This document shows positions 17,116 through 24,750 of a DNA stretch of 42,283 bases, piece after piece; the stretch's first letter is position 1; each line of letters begins with the position of its first letter. This DNA is from JARRON01 sp037383845 (GTDB lineage Bacteria; Pseudomonadota; Gammaproteobacteria; Steroidobacterales; XN24): assembly GCA_037383845.1 (NCBI GenBank), contig JARRON010000038.1, forward strand, positions 1 to 42,283, in the 5' to 3' direction. Position numbers and translations under genes: made by a program. The notes beneath the pieces are model-generated. The model did no database searches. It was not told the DNA's origin and was given only the letters and a program-made list of their open reading frames with translations.

Positions 17116-17730
17116 ATGACCTTGTCCCACCGGCACCAGGCGAGGGGTCTGCAGGTCCCCGCGGGGCTGGCTGCCGCGATGCTGCTGGCGGCCCTTCTAC
17201 CGGGCAGTTTCGAACTGCTGGCCTGGACCCGCGGCAGCGCCGACGGCGGCCAGTGGTGGCGTCTCGCGTCGTGCCAGTTCGTCCACCTCGGGCCGGGACA
17301 TCTCGGCCTGAACCTGGCCGGGCTGGCGGCAGCCGGCGTCCTGCTGCGGTCCGATTTCCGCCGCCGGGACTGGCTGGCCGTGACCGCCGCCTCCATGGCC
17401 GGCGTGGCGGCGGGCCTGGTGATTTTTCTGCCGGAGATTGGCTGGTACGCCGGGTTTTCCGGGGCCCTGCACGGGATCTTCGCCGGTGCCGCGGCGACCT
17501 GGGTCCGCCGCGGGCGTCGGGAAGGCTGGCTCCTGGCCGGTGTGCTGGCGGCGAAGCTGGCCTGGGAGACCTGGGCAGGCCCCTCCGGTCTTTCCGTGGT
17601 GCTCACCGGAGGCCCGATTCTGGCAGCGGCCCACCTTTGGGGTGCCCTGGCCGGTGGACTGTGGGGATTGCTCCGGCGCCTGCCGGGCGACGTCTATAAT
17701 CCCCGGCCCGGGTCCGGCGAATCCGGATAA
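17116..17730 (+). CDS. rrtA: Rhombosortase (rhomboid-family intramembrane serine protease)
   Basis: A 204-residue membrane protease with about six hydrophobic helices. The catalytic dyad is visible: Ser115 in WYAGFSGALHG and His173 in AAAHLWGALAGG. HLGPGHLGLNLAGL matches the rhomboid HxxxN helix. The WYaGfSGaLHG form is typical of rhombosortase rather than general GlpG. Rhombosortases cleave and lipid-modify proteins with a GlyGly-CTERM tail, which then leave by type II secretion. Its position, divergent from gspG with about 80 bases between them, fits that partnership. No GlyGly-CTERM substrate gene is seen in this window. The end of the gene overlaps a possible fabD promoter. Confidence 0.85.
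   Translation: MTLSHRHQARGLQVPAGLAAAMLLAALLPGSFELLAWTRGSADGGQWWRLASCQFVHLGPGHLGLNLAGLAAAGVLLRSDFRRRDWLAVTAASMAGVAAGLVIFLPEIGWYAGFSGALHGIFAGAAATWVRRGRREGWLLAGVLAAKLAWETWAGPSGLSVVLTGGPILAAAHLWGALAGGLWGLLRRLPGDVYNPRPGSGESG
17695..17700 (+). promoter_or_regulatory. Possible -10 element upstream of fabD
   Basis: A perfect TATAAT lies 79 bases before the fabD start, inside the last codons of the rhombosortase gene. No convincing -35 box sits at 16-18 bases; TTGCTC at 17668 is 21 bases away. Confidence 0.35.
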
Positions 17731-17778
17731 ACGCGCCACAGGCGTCCGGCGGGGCGCGCACACGACAAGGAGCACGAT

Positions 17779-18723
17779 ATGTCCGTGGCCATGATGTTCC
17801 CCGGCCAGGGCTCACAGTCCGTAGGAATGCTTGCGGACCTGATGGGGGCCGAGCCGGTGGTTGGGCAGACGTTCGAAGAAGCCTCCGACGCCCTGGGCTA
17901 CGACCTGGCCTCGCTGGCGCTCCGGGGACCGGAATCGGATCTCAACCGGACCGACAGGACCCAGCCGGCCATGCTCGCCGCCGGGGTCGCCGTCTGGCGC
18001 GCCTGGCAGGCGCACGGGGGTCCGGCGCCGGTGGCGATGGCGGGCCACAGCCTCGGCGAGTACAGCGCCCTGGTGTGCGCCGGGGCCCTGGAATTCCCGG
18101 CGGCGACGCGGCTCGTAGCGCTCCGCGGCCGGCTCATGCAGCAGGCCGTCCCCGAGGGCGCCGGGGCCATGGCCGCGGTCATCGGCCTGGAGGACGACCA
18201 GGTGGAGGCCGCCTGCCGGGACGCGTCCGCAGCGGGCGTCGTCGAGGCGGTGAATTTCAACGCCCCGGGGCAGGTCGTGATCGCCGGGGAGAGCGACGCC
18301 GTGGACCGCGCCGTCGAGGCCGCCACGGCCGCGGGTGCCCGCCGCGCCATCCGGCTGCCGGTCAGCGTGCCGTCTCACTGCCGGCTGATGTCGCCGGTGG
18401 CGGAGGCGCTGGCCGAGGCCCTGGCGGAGATCTCCGTGTCGCCTCCCGCGATCCCGGTCTTCCACAACGTGGACGGCCAGCCCCGGCGCGAACCCCGGGA
18501 GATCCGCCAGGCCCTCGCCGACCAGGTCCACCGGCCGGTGCGCTGGGTGGCGTGCGTCAACGGCCTGGCCGGCACGGGTGCGGGCCTGCTGGTGGAAGCC
18601 GGTCCCGGCCGGGTGTTGACCGGGCTTGCACGACGGATCGACCGGCGCGTGCCGGCGGTGGCCGTGGAGGACCCTGAGTCCCTGGCAGTTGCGCTGAAAA
18701 AGGCAGAAGGAGAGTCCTCATGA
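17779..18723 (+). CDS. fabD: Malonyl-CoA:ACP transacylase
   Basis: Transfers malonyl from CoA to acyl carrier protein, feeding chain elongation in type II fatty-acid synthesis. The 314-residue length matches E. coli FabD. Motifs: FPGQGSQ at the N-terminus, GHSLGEY with the nucleophile Ser91, PSHC with His200, and VEAGPGRVLTGL. A strong AAGGAG (17767-17772) precedes the ATG by 6 bases. The stop overlaps the fabG start by 4 bases. In many gammaproteobacteria rpmF, plsX and fabH come directly before fabD. Here they are replaced by the rhombosortase and gsp genes, so fabH and plsX must be elsewhere. Confidence 0.96.
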   Translation: MSVAMMFPGQGSQSVGMLADLMGAEPVVGQTFEEASDALGYDLASLALRGPESDLNRTDRTQPAMLAAGVAVWRAWQAHGGPAPVAMAGHSLGEYSALVCAGALEFPAATRLVALRGRLMQQAVPEGAGAMAAVIGLEDDQVEAACRDASAAGVVEAVNFNAPGQVVIAGESDAVDRAVEAATAAGARRAIRLPVSVPSHCRLMSPVAEALAEALAEISVSPPAIPVFHNVDGQPRREPREIRQALADQVHRPVRWVACVNGLAGTGAGLLVEAGPGRVLTGLARRIDRRVPAVAVEDPESLAVALKKAEGESS

Positions 18724-19466
18724 TCGATCTTTCAGGCCAGGTGGCCCTCGTCACCGGCGCCTCCCGGGGCATCGGCGTAAGCATCGCTGCCGCGCTCGCC
18801 GCCGCCGGCGCCTCGGTGGTCGGCACCGCGACCAGCGAGCAGGGCGCGGAAGGCATCTCGGAGCGCTTCCGGGAGTCCGGGCATACCGGCCGCGGCGTCG
18901 TGCTGGACGTGACCCGGGACGAGGCGGTGGCCGCGGCGGTGGCGGACATCAGTGCCAACGAGGGCCCGGTGACGCTGCTGGTCAACAATGCCGGCGTGAC
19001 CCGCGACTCCCTGCTGTTGCGGATGAAACAGGAGGACTGGGATGCGGTGGTGGACACCGATCTCACCGCGGTATTCCGGACCACCAAGGCCTGCCTGCGG
19101 GGCATGATGAAGGCCCGCAACGGCCGAATCGTCAACATCGGGTCCGTGGTCGGCCTGATGGGGAATCCGGGGCAGGCCAACTACTGCGCGGCCAAGGCAG
19201 GACTGGTGGGCTTCACCCGGTCCCTGGCCCGGGAAGTGGGATCACGGGGCATCACGGCCAACGCGGTGGCTCCGGGCTTCATCGAAACGGACATGACCCG
19301 GGCGCTGTCGGACGCACAGCGGCAAAGCCTCGAAGGGCAGATTCCGCTGGAGCGCCTTGGGACGCCGGAAGACGTGGCGGGCGTGGTGGTGTTCCTGTGC
19401 TCGGCTGCTGCCGCGTACATCACCGGCGAGGTCATCAACGTCAACGGTGGCATGTACATGGCCTGA
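18720..19466 (+). CDS. fabG: 3-oxoacyl-ACP reductase
   Basis: An NADPH-dependent short-chain dehydrogenase (248 residues) that reduces beta-ketoacyl-ACP. Cofactor motif TGASRGIG near the N-terminus, NNAG in the middle, catalytic Ser142, Tyr155 and Lys159 (NYCAAKAG), and the C-terminal YITGEVINVNGGMYM, which is highly typical of FabG. Position between fabD and acpP confirms the assignment. Start ATG overlaps the fabD stop (ATGA). Confidence 0.97.
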   Translation: MIDLSGQVALVTGASRGIGVSIAAALAAAGASVVGTATSEQGAEGISERFRESGHTGRGVVLDVTRDEAVAAAVADISANEGPVTLLVNNAGVTRDSLLLRMKQEDWDAVVDTDLTAVFRTTKACLRGMMKARNGRIVNIGSVVGLMGNPGQANYCAAKAGLVGFTRSLAREVGSRGITANAVAPGFIETDMTRALSDAQRQSLEGQIPLERLGTPEDVAGVVVFLCSAAAAYITGEVINVNGGMYMA

Positions 19467-19517
19467 AGGCTTGCGATGACCCCGGCGGGCCGTGTAGAAC
19501 CCCCGGGGTGATTACCC

Positions 19518-19523
19518 TACAAT
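19518..19523 (+). promoter_or_regulatory. Candidate acpP promoter (-10)
   Basis: TACAAT lies 71 bases before the acpP start, in the 128-base gap after fabG. At 17-base spacing the -35 position reads TAGAAC, a poor match. acpP often has its own promoter because ACP is needed in excess. Confidence 0.4.
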
Positions 19524-19594
19524 ACGCCGCGCGGCGGGGAACGGGTCATGGGGGCCACGCAGTTCCGTCGCCTTCCAATGAGGATCATGACCAG

Positions 19595-19831
19595 ATGAGC
19601 AGCATCGAGGAACAGGTAAAGAACATCGTCGCCGAGCAGCTCGGGGTAAAAGAAGAAGAAGTGACCAACGACGCTTCCTTCGTTGACGACCTCGGCGCCG
19701 ACTCCCTCGACACGGTGGAGCTTGTGATGGCCCTGGAAGAGGCCTTCGAGACAGAGATCCCCGACGAGGAGGCCGAGAAGATCACGACGGTCCAGCAGGC
19801 CATCGATTACATCAAGGCCCGCCAGGGCTGA
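19595..19831 (+). CDS. acpP: Acyl carrier protein
   Basis: A 78-residue, very acidic helical protein that carries acyl intermediates on 4'-phosphopantetheine attached to Ser37 in the GADSLDTVEL motif. VKNIVAEQLGV at the start and ITTVQQAIDYIK at the end are classic. The start at ATG 19595 is chosen by homology. An upstream in-frame extension to 19397 overlaps fabG and has no ACP character. GAGG lies 11 bases before the start. The 128-base gap upstream contains a candidate promoter. Confidence 0.98.
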   Translation: MSSIEEQVKNIVAEQLGVKEEEVTNDASFVDDLGADSLDTVELVMALEEAFETEIPDEEAEKITTVQQAIDYIKARQG

Positions 19832-19881
19832 TCTGACTCCTGCTCCGGGCGCAGGGAGGCGTCCCGGCAGATTTCGACCCT

Positions 19882-21129
19882 ATGCCCAGACGCCGCGTCG
19901 TCATCACAGGGCTCGGCATCGTCTCCCCGGTGGGGAGCAACGTCGAGGCCGCCTGGCGGAACATCGTCGAGGGCCGCAGCGGCATCGGGCCCATTTCCCG
20001 CTTCGACGCCAGCCGATTCAGCACCCGCATCGGCGGTGCGGTGGCCGGCTTCGACGTGGATGACTACCTGTCCTCCAAGGAGGCCAGGAAGATGGACCCG
20101 TTCATGCATTACGGGTTCGCTGCCTCCCGGCAGGCCATCGAGGATTCCGGCATCACCGTCACCGACGCCAATGCGCACCGCATCGGCGTATGCGTCGGCG
20201 CGGGTATCGGCGGCATCGAGACCATCGAGCGCAATTACCGCAGCTACCTGGAGGCCGGAGAGTCCCCCAGGAAGATTTCGCCCTTCTTTATCCCCGGAAG
20301 CATCATCAACATGATCTCCGGGCACGTCTCCATCACCTACGGCATGACGGGCCCCAACCTGGCCGTGGTCACCGCATGCACCACCGCGACGCACGCCATG
20401 GGGCTGGCGGCCCGGACCATCCAGTACGGCGACGCCGACGTGATGGTGGCCGGCGGGGCAGAGATGGCCACCACGCCGCTGGCCGTCGGCGGATTCTGCT
20501 CGGCCCGGGCCCTGTCCACGCGCAACGATGCGCCGGAGCAGGCATCCCGGCCCTGGGACCGGGACCGGGACGGTTTCGTGCTCGGCGACGGGGCCGGTTG
20601 CGTGGTCCTGGAGGACTATGACCACGCCCGGGCGAGGGGCGCGACCATCTACGCGGAGCTTGCGGGCTTCGGCATGAGCGGCGACGCTCACCACATTACC
20701 GCGCCGCCCGAGGACGGGGAGGGCGCTTGCCAGTGCATGGTGAACGCCCTGAAGGACGCCGGGGTGTCGCCAGACGACGTGGACTACGTCAATGCCCACG
20801 GGACTTCCACGCCTCTGGGCGACAAGGCGGAGACCGTGGCCATCAAGAAGGCCTTCGGCGACCACGCCCGCCGGCTGGCGGTCAGTTCCACGAAATCCAT
20901 GACCGGCCATCTGCTGGGTGCTGCCGGCGGCGTTGAGGCGGTCTTCTCCGTTCTTGCCATGCGGGACGGCGTCCTGCCGCCCACCATCAACTACGACAAC
21001 CCCGACCCGGACTGTGACCTGGACTACGTGCCTAACGAGGCAAGGGAGTCCCGGGTGCGGGTAGTGGTCTCCAACTCCTTCGGCTTCGGCGGGACGAACG
21101 GTTCCCTGCTGTTCCGCGCGCCGGACTGA
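19882..21129 (+). CDS. fabF: Beta-ketoacyl-ACP synthase II
   Basis: Condenses malonyl-ACP with growing acyl-ACP. The 415-residue thiolase-fold enzyme has the Cys-His-His triad: Cys166 in TACTTATHA, His306 in NAHGTSTPLGD and His343 in SMTGHLLGAAGG. RRVVITGLGIVSPVG at the N-terminus and SNSFGFGGTNGSL at the C-terminus are family hallmarks. It starts 50 bases after acpP. The purine-rich AGGGAGG is 22 bases upstream of the ATG, farther than usual, so the ribosome site is not obvious. Confidence 0.97.
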   Translation: MPRRRVVITGLGIVSPVGSNVEAAWRNIVEGRSGIGPISRFDASRFSTRIGGAVAGFDVDDYLSSKEARKMDPFMHYGFAASRQAIEDSGITVTDANAHRIGVCVGAGIGGIETIERNYRSYLEAGESPRKISPFFIPGSIINMISGHVSITYGMTGPNLAVVTACTTATHAMGLAARTIQYGDADVMVAGGAEMATTPLAVGGFCSARALSTRNDAPEQASRPWDRDRDGFVLGDGAGCVVLEDYDHARARGATIYAELAGFGMSGDAHHITAPPEDGEGACQCMVNALKDAGVSPDDVDYVNAHGTSTPLGDKAETVAIKKAFGDHARRLAVSSTKSMTGHLLGAAGGVEAVFSVLAMRDGVLPPTINYDNPDPDCDLDYVPNEARESRVRVVVSNSFGFGGTNGSLLFRAPD

Positions 21130-21137
21130 CCGGCCCC

Positions 21138-22373
21138 ATGACCGACTCGGGGGGGCCGTACCCGCCGGCCCGGTCCCTCGCCGGCGAGACGTTCTTCCAG
21201 CGCGAGATAGCCGATCCCGGCGACTTCCTGGCCCTCCACCGGGTCTTGCCCTCCCGTTACCCGTTCCTGCTGGAGAGTGCCGCCTGGGGGACGCCGCAGG
21301 GCCGCTACGACATGCTGCTGGGTTTCCCGGGGGACGCCCTCATCCTGGACGGCGCCAAGGGCCTGTCCGGCCCGGGGGCCGACCGGGCATCCGGATTCCT
21401 CGGCGCGCTGGATGCCTGGTGGTACGCCGAGCGCACCGCGCCGACCGGTGAAGCGTCACCGCCTTTCGTCGGCGGATGGTTCCTGTTCCTTGGGTACGAG
21501 CTGGCCGCCGAGATCGAACCCACGCTGCAGCTTTCCCTGCCCTCGGGCTGGCCGGTGGCGCTGGCTGTGCGGATTCCCGCGGCAATCCTCCGGGACCGGC
21601 TCCAGGGCTCGTGTGTTCTCGTGGCTGAGTCCCGGGAGCTGCTGGATGCCATGACCGCGGACATCGCCGGGGCTCCCGGGATGCCGCCGTCGCCGCCGGG
21701 ACAACTGGCCCTGGCCATGGAGGAAGAGGACCCGGAGCTCTACCTGGAGGCCGTCGCCCGGGCCCGGGACTACATCATCGCCGGGGACATCTTCCAGGCG
21801 AACCTGTCCCGGCGGTGGCGGGCGACCCTGGCGCCCGGTGCAGATCCCGCGTCGCTGTACGCCCGCCTCCGGCAGACCAACCCCGGACCCTTCGCGGGCC
21901 TGGCCAGGTGGGGAGACCGGGCGGTGGTCAGTTCCTCGCCGGAAAGGCTGCTGAGGCTGGCCCACGGCAGGGCGGAGACCCGCCCGATCGCCGGGACGCG
22001 GCCCCGCGGCCTGAATGCCAGCGCGGACGATGCCCTGTCCCGGGAGTTGATCGGCCATCCGAAGGAGCGGGCCGAGCACGTCATGCTGGTCGACCTTGAG
22101 CGGAACGACCTGGGGCGGATCTGCGAGCCCGGCTCAGTGGTCGTGGACGAGATGATGGTCATAGAGTCCTACGCCCACGTTCACCACATCGTTTCCAACG
22201 TCACCGGCCGCCTCAGGGCCGACGTGGGTCCGGGCACCGCCATCGGAGCGGTCTTTCCGGGCGGTACGATCACCGGTTGCCCGAAGGTCCGGTGCATGGA
22301 GATCATCAGCGAGCTTGAAACCGGGCCCCGGGGCCCCTACACGGGTTCTTTCGGTTGGCTGGGACGGGACTGA
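21138..22373 (+). CDS. pabB: Aminodeoxychorismate synthase component I, truncated at C-terminus
   Basis: PabB aminates chorismate for p-aminobenzoate and folate synthesis. The chorismate-binding core is present: DIFQANLSRRW, SSSPERLLRL, PIAGTRPRG, ERAEHVMLVDLERNDLGRIC, FPGGTITGCPK and GPRGPYTGSFGWLGRD. The protein then stops at TGA 22371. The next codons in the same frame read S M D F N I L I R T, which is the normal PabB continuation, so TGA replaces a Gly codon (GGA) by one substitution. Even past the stop, the final PabB segment with the GAGIV..DS motif and metal-binding Glu is missing because the frame runs into PabC. At 411 residues it lacks about 45-50, and an inactive product is likely. 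Confidence 0.85.
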   Translation: MTDSGGPYPPARSLAGETFFQREIADPGDFLALHRVLPSRYPFLLESAAWGTPQGRYDMLLGFPGDALILDGAKGLSGPGADRASGFLGALDAWWYAERTAPTGEASPPFVGGWFLFLGYELAAEIEPTLQLSLPSGWPVALAVRIPAAILRDRLQGSCVLVAESRELLDAMTADIAGAPGMPPSPPGQLALAMEEEDPELYLEAVARARDYIIAGDIFQANLSRRWRATLAPGADPASLYARLRQTNPGPFAGLARWGDRAVVSSSPERLLRLAHGRAETRPIAGTRPRGLNASADDALSRELIGHPKERAEHVMLVDLERNDLGRICEPGSVVVDEMMVIESYAHVHHIVSNVTGRLRADVGPGTAIGAVFPGGTITGCPKVRCMEIISELETGPRGPYTGSFGWLGRD

Positions 22374-22376
22374 AGC

Positions 22377-23090
22377 ATGGACTTCAACATTCTGATCCGC
22401 ACGGTAGAGCTGCAGGCCGGCTGCAACGTCCTGGGCCTGGCCTGGCCCGGCGCGGAGCTGCTGGGCCGGGACGTCGAGCGGCTTGCCTTGCCCGGAGGCG
22501 AGGGCATCATCAAGCTCATGATCACCCGGGGCGACGGCGGGCGGGGATATGCGCCGCAACCAGACGCCGGCTGCCGCCGCGTCGCCGGCCGGTACCCACT
22601 GCCGGCGCTACCGGAGACCGGCATGCAGGTCGGCCGCTGCTCGACGCGGCTCGGCCGGAACGCCGGGCTGGCGGGGCTGAAGCACCTGTGCCGGCTCGAG
22701 CAGGTGCTTGGCGCGGCGGAGGTTGCATCCGCAGGCTGGGACGAAGGCATCATGACGGACGAAGACGGGCGGGTCATCGAGGCGACCCGTCATAACCTGT
22801 TCCTGGTCCGGGACGGGAGGGTCCGGACGCCAAGGCTGGACGGATGCGGCGTGGCGGGCGTCATGCGGGCCCTGGTACTGGAATGGTGTCGGCGTTCGCA
22901 CCGTCACTGCAGTGAAGACCGGGTCTCGTGGGACGAGCTTGTGGCGGCGGACGAGATTATCCTGACCAATGCGGTACGGGGGCTGGTCCCGGTGACCGAC
23001 CTGTGCGGAAGGCCAGTCGCGCCGGGGCCGGTGGGCGCGGAACTGCGCGAGGGACTGGCCCGGGAAGGGGTGGTATGGCTCGGCGCGTGA
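22377..23090 (+). CDS. pabC: Aminodeoxychorismate lyase fragment fused to PabB remnant
   Basis: PabC is a PLP fold-IV lyase that releases p-aminobenzoate. This 237-residue frame begins with about ten residues of PabB (MDFNILIRTV), then enters PabC near LQAGCNVLGLAWP. Recognisable PabC parts follow: GIIKLMITRGDGGRGY, RLGRNAGLAGLKHLCRLEQV with the likely PLP Lys, IEATRHNLFLVRDG, TPRLDGCGVAGVMRALV and ADEIILTNAVRGLVPV. The first 45 or so PabC residues, including the YGDG.F motif, are missing. The frame is continuous with pabB except for the TGA. It overlaps mltG by 16 bases. It is probably a remnant. Translation from ATG 22377 would need an unrecognised ribosome site. Confidence 0.8.
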   Translation: MDFNILIRTVELQAGCNVLGLAWPGAELLGRDVERLALPGGEGIIKLMITRGDGGRGYAPQPDAGCRRVAGRYPLPALPETGMQVGRCSTRLGRNAGLAGLKHLCRLEQVLGAAEVASAGWDEGIMTDEDGRVIEATRHNLFLVRDGRVRTPRLDGCGVAGVMRALVLEWCRRSHRHCSEDRVSWDELVAADEIILTNAVRGLVPVTDLCGRPVAPGPVGAELREGLAREGVVWLGA

Positions 23091-24106
23091 TACTGCTGTT
23101 TGCCGGGGTGGTACTCCTGGCCGGTCTGCTCGCCGCCGGCGCGGCATGGTGGGGGCTGCGCTGGCTGGATATGCCCGGGCCAGCCGACGCCGACGTTCGC
23201 GTGGAAATTCCCCCGGGCAGTTCCCTGGGGGCAGTGGCCGCCCGGCTGGAATCGGCCGGCGCGGTGGACGACGCCCGCCTGTTCCGGTGGTACGGGCAGC
23301 TCTCGGGGACCGCGCCCCGGGTGCGCGCGGGAGAGTACGACATTCCCGCGGGGTCCACGCCCCGGGCCATCATGGCGCTTCTGGTGTCCGGTGACGTGGT
23401 CATGCACTCGGTCACGATCGTCGAGGGCTGGACGTTCCGGGAGATGCGGAATGTCCTGGAGACCCACCCGGCGCTGCGCGCCGAGGCTGCGGGGCTGGAG
23501 GCCGGCGACATCATGGAGCGGCTGGGCCGGCCCGGTGTACCGCCGGAGGGATGGTTCCTGCCGGAGACCTATCGTTTCCCCCGGGGAACCTCGGACCTGG
23601 AGATCATGGCCCTGGCTCACGACGCGATGGAGACCGCGCTGGAATCGGCCTGGGCGGCCCGGGATGCAGACGTGCCCCTGGAGACCCCCTACGAGGCCCT
23701 GATCCTGGCGTCCATCGTCGAAAAGGAGACCGGGCTTCCGTCTGAGCGGGCGCGGGTGGCCGGCGTGTTTACCCGCCGCCTGAAAATGGGTATGCGCCTG
23801 CAGACCGATCCCACGGTGATCTATGGTCTTGGGGAGAGCTTCGACGGCAACCTGAGGCGCCGGGACCTGGAAACCGACAATCCCTATAACACCTATACCC
23901 GTGCCGGGCTGCCGCCCACGCCCATCGCCCTGCCGGGACGGGCGGCCCTGGAAGCGGCCACCCGGCCGGCGGAGGGCGACGCCCTGTACTTCGTGGCCAC
24001 AGGCAAGGGCGACGGCAGCCACTATTTCTCGGCGACCCTGGAAGAGCACAACGAGGCCGTGCGCCGCTACCTGCGTCGGCTGCGGGAAGGGAGGGACGGC
24101 AATTGA
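23075..24106 (+). CDS. mltG: Endolytic peptidoglycan transglycosylase MltG
   Basis: An inner-membrane lytic transglycosylase (343 residues) that cuts nascent glycan strands and is thought to terminate their growth. One N-terminal membrane helix (about 5-25), a LysM-like region with IPPGSSLGAVAARLESAG, then the YceG domain with EGWFLPETYRFPRGT, the catalytic Glu216 in ASIVEKETG, RRLKMGMRLQTDPTVIYG and DNPYNTY. The start at ATG 23075 has GAAGGGG 4 bases upstream and overlaps the pabC remnant. The open frame further upstream is not coding. The pabC-mltG-tmk-holB order is conserved in gammaproteobacteria. Confidence 0.95.
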   Translation: MARRVILLFAGVVLLAGLLAAGAAWWGLRWLDMPGPADADVRVEIPPGSSLGAVAARLESAGAVDDARLFRWYGQLSGTAPRVRAGEYDIPAGSTPRAIMALLVSGDVVMHSVTIVEGWTFREMRNVLETHPALRAEAAGLEAGDIMERLGRPGVPPEGWFLPETYRFPRGTSDLEIMALAHDAMETALESAWAARDADVPLETPYEALILASIVEKETGLPSERARVAGVFTRRLKMGMRLQTDPTVIYGLGESFDGNLRRRDLETDNPYNTYTRAGLPPTPIALPGRAALEAATRPAEGDALYFVATGKGDGSHYFSATLEEHNEAVRRYLRRLREGRDGN

Positions 24107-24750
24107 GCGGAGCAGCGCAGCGGGGCCGGTTCATCACCCTGGAGGGCGGTGAGGGTACGGGCAAAAGCACGAATATAGGCTTCGTGGAGGCGCAGCTCCG
24201 CGCGGCCGGCGTGGACCTGGTGGTCACCCGGGAACCCGGAGGGACGGTCCTTGCGGAACGCATCCGCCATATCCTGGTCAGCCACGCGGACGAGTCCCTG
24301 CCGGCCACGGCGGAGCTGCTGCTGGTGTTCGCCGCCCGGTCGGTTCACCTGGAGAACCTGATCCGGCCGGCCCTGGCGGCGGGGCGTTGGGTGCTCAGCG
24401 ATCGTTTCACCGACGCCACCTACGCTTACCAGGGCGCCGGCCGCGGCCTGGATGTGGAGTTGATCCGTACCCTGGAGTCCAGCGTGCAGGGTCAGCTGCG
24501 ACCTGACCTTACGCTGCTGCTGGACTGCGATCCCAGGGTCGGCCTGGCCAGGGCGGGCGAACGGGGGGCGGCGGACCGGTTCGAGGCGGAACGGCTGGAC
24601 TTCTTCACGCGGGTTCGGCGGGGGTACCTGGCTCGGGCCCAGGGCGAGCCGCGGCGGTTCCGGGTCGTGGACGCCTCCCGGCCGCTGGAAGCGGTCCAGC
24701 AGGACCTCTCTCGTCACATTAAAGACTTCATCCAACTGAATGACAAATAA
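24103..24750 (+). CDS. tmk: Thymidylate kinase
   Basis: Phosphorylates dTMP to dTDP. The 215-residue protein has the P-loop GGEGTGKST (15-23), TREPGGT, the DR motif in LSDRFTDATYAYQGAGRG and a lid region RGAADRFE. The start is TTG at 24103, overlapping the mltG stop (TTGA), with GGGAGGGA upstream. The stop codon region overlaps the holB start by 11 bases. All landmarks agree with the conserved mltG-tmk-holB order. Confidence 0.95.
   Translation: MSGAAQRGRFITLEGGEGTGKSTNIGFVEAQLRAAGVDLVVTREPGGTVLAERIRHILVSHADESLPATAELLLVFAARSVHLENLIRPALAAGRWVLSDRFTDATYAYQGAGRGLDVELIRTLESSVQGQLRPDLTLLLDCDPRVGLARAGERGAADRFEAERLDFFTRVRRGYLARAQGEPRRFRVVDASRPLEAVQQDLSRHIKDFIQLNDK

Noticed and set aside
22371..22373. 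TGA read as selenocysteine or suppressed stop in pabB
   Set aside because: The conserved residue is Gly, no SECIS-like hairpin was evident, and the downstream deletion would still remove essential parts.
21138..23090. A natural PabB-PabC fusion enzyme
   Set aside because: Known fusions keep the full PabB end and PabC start. Here both are missing and a stop interrupts the frame.
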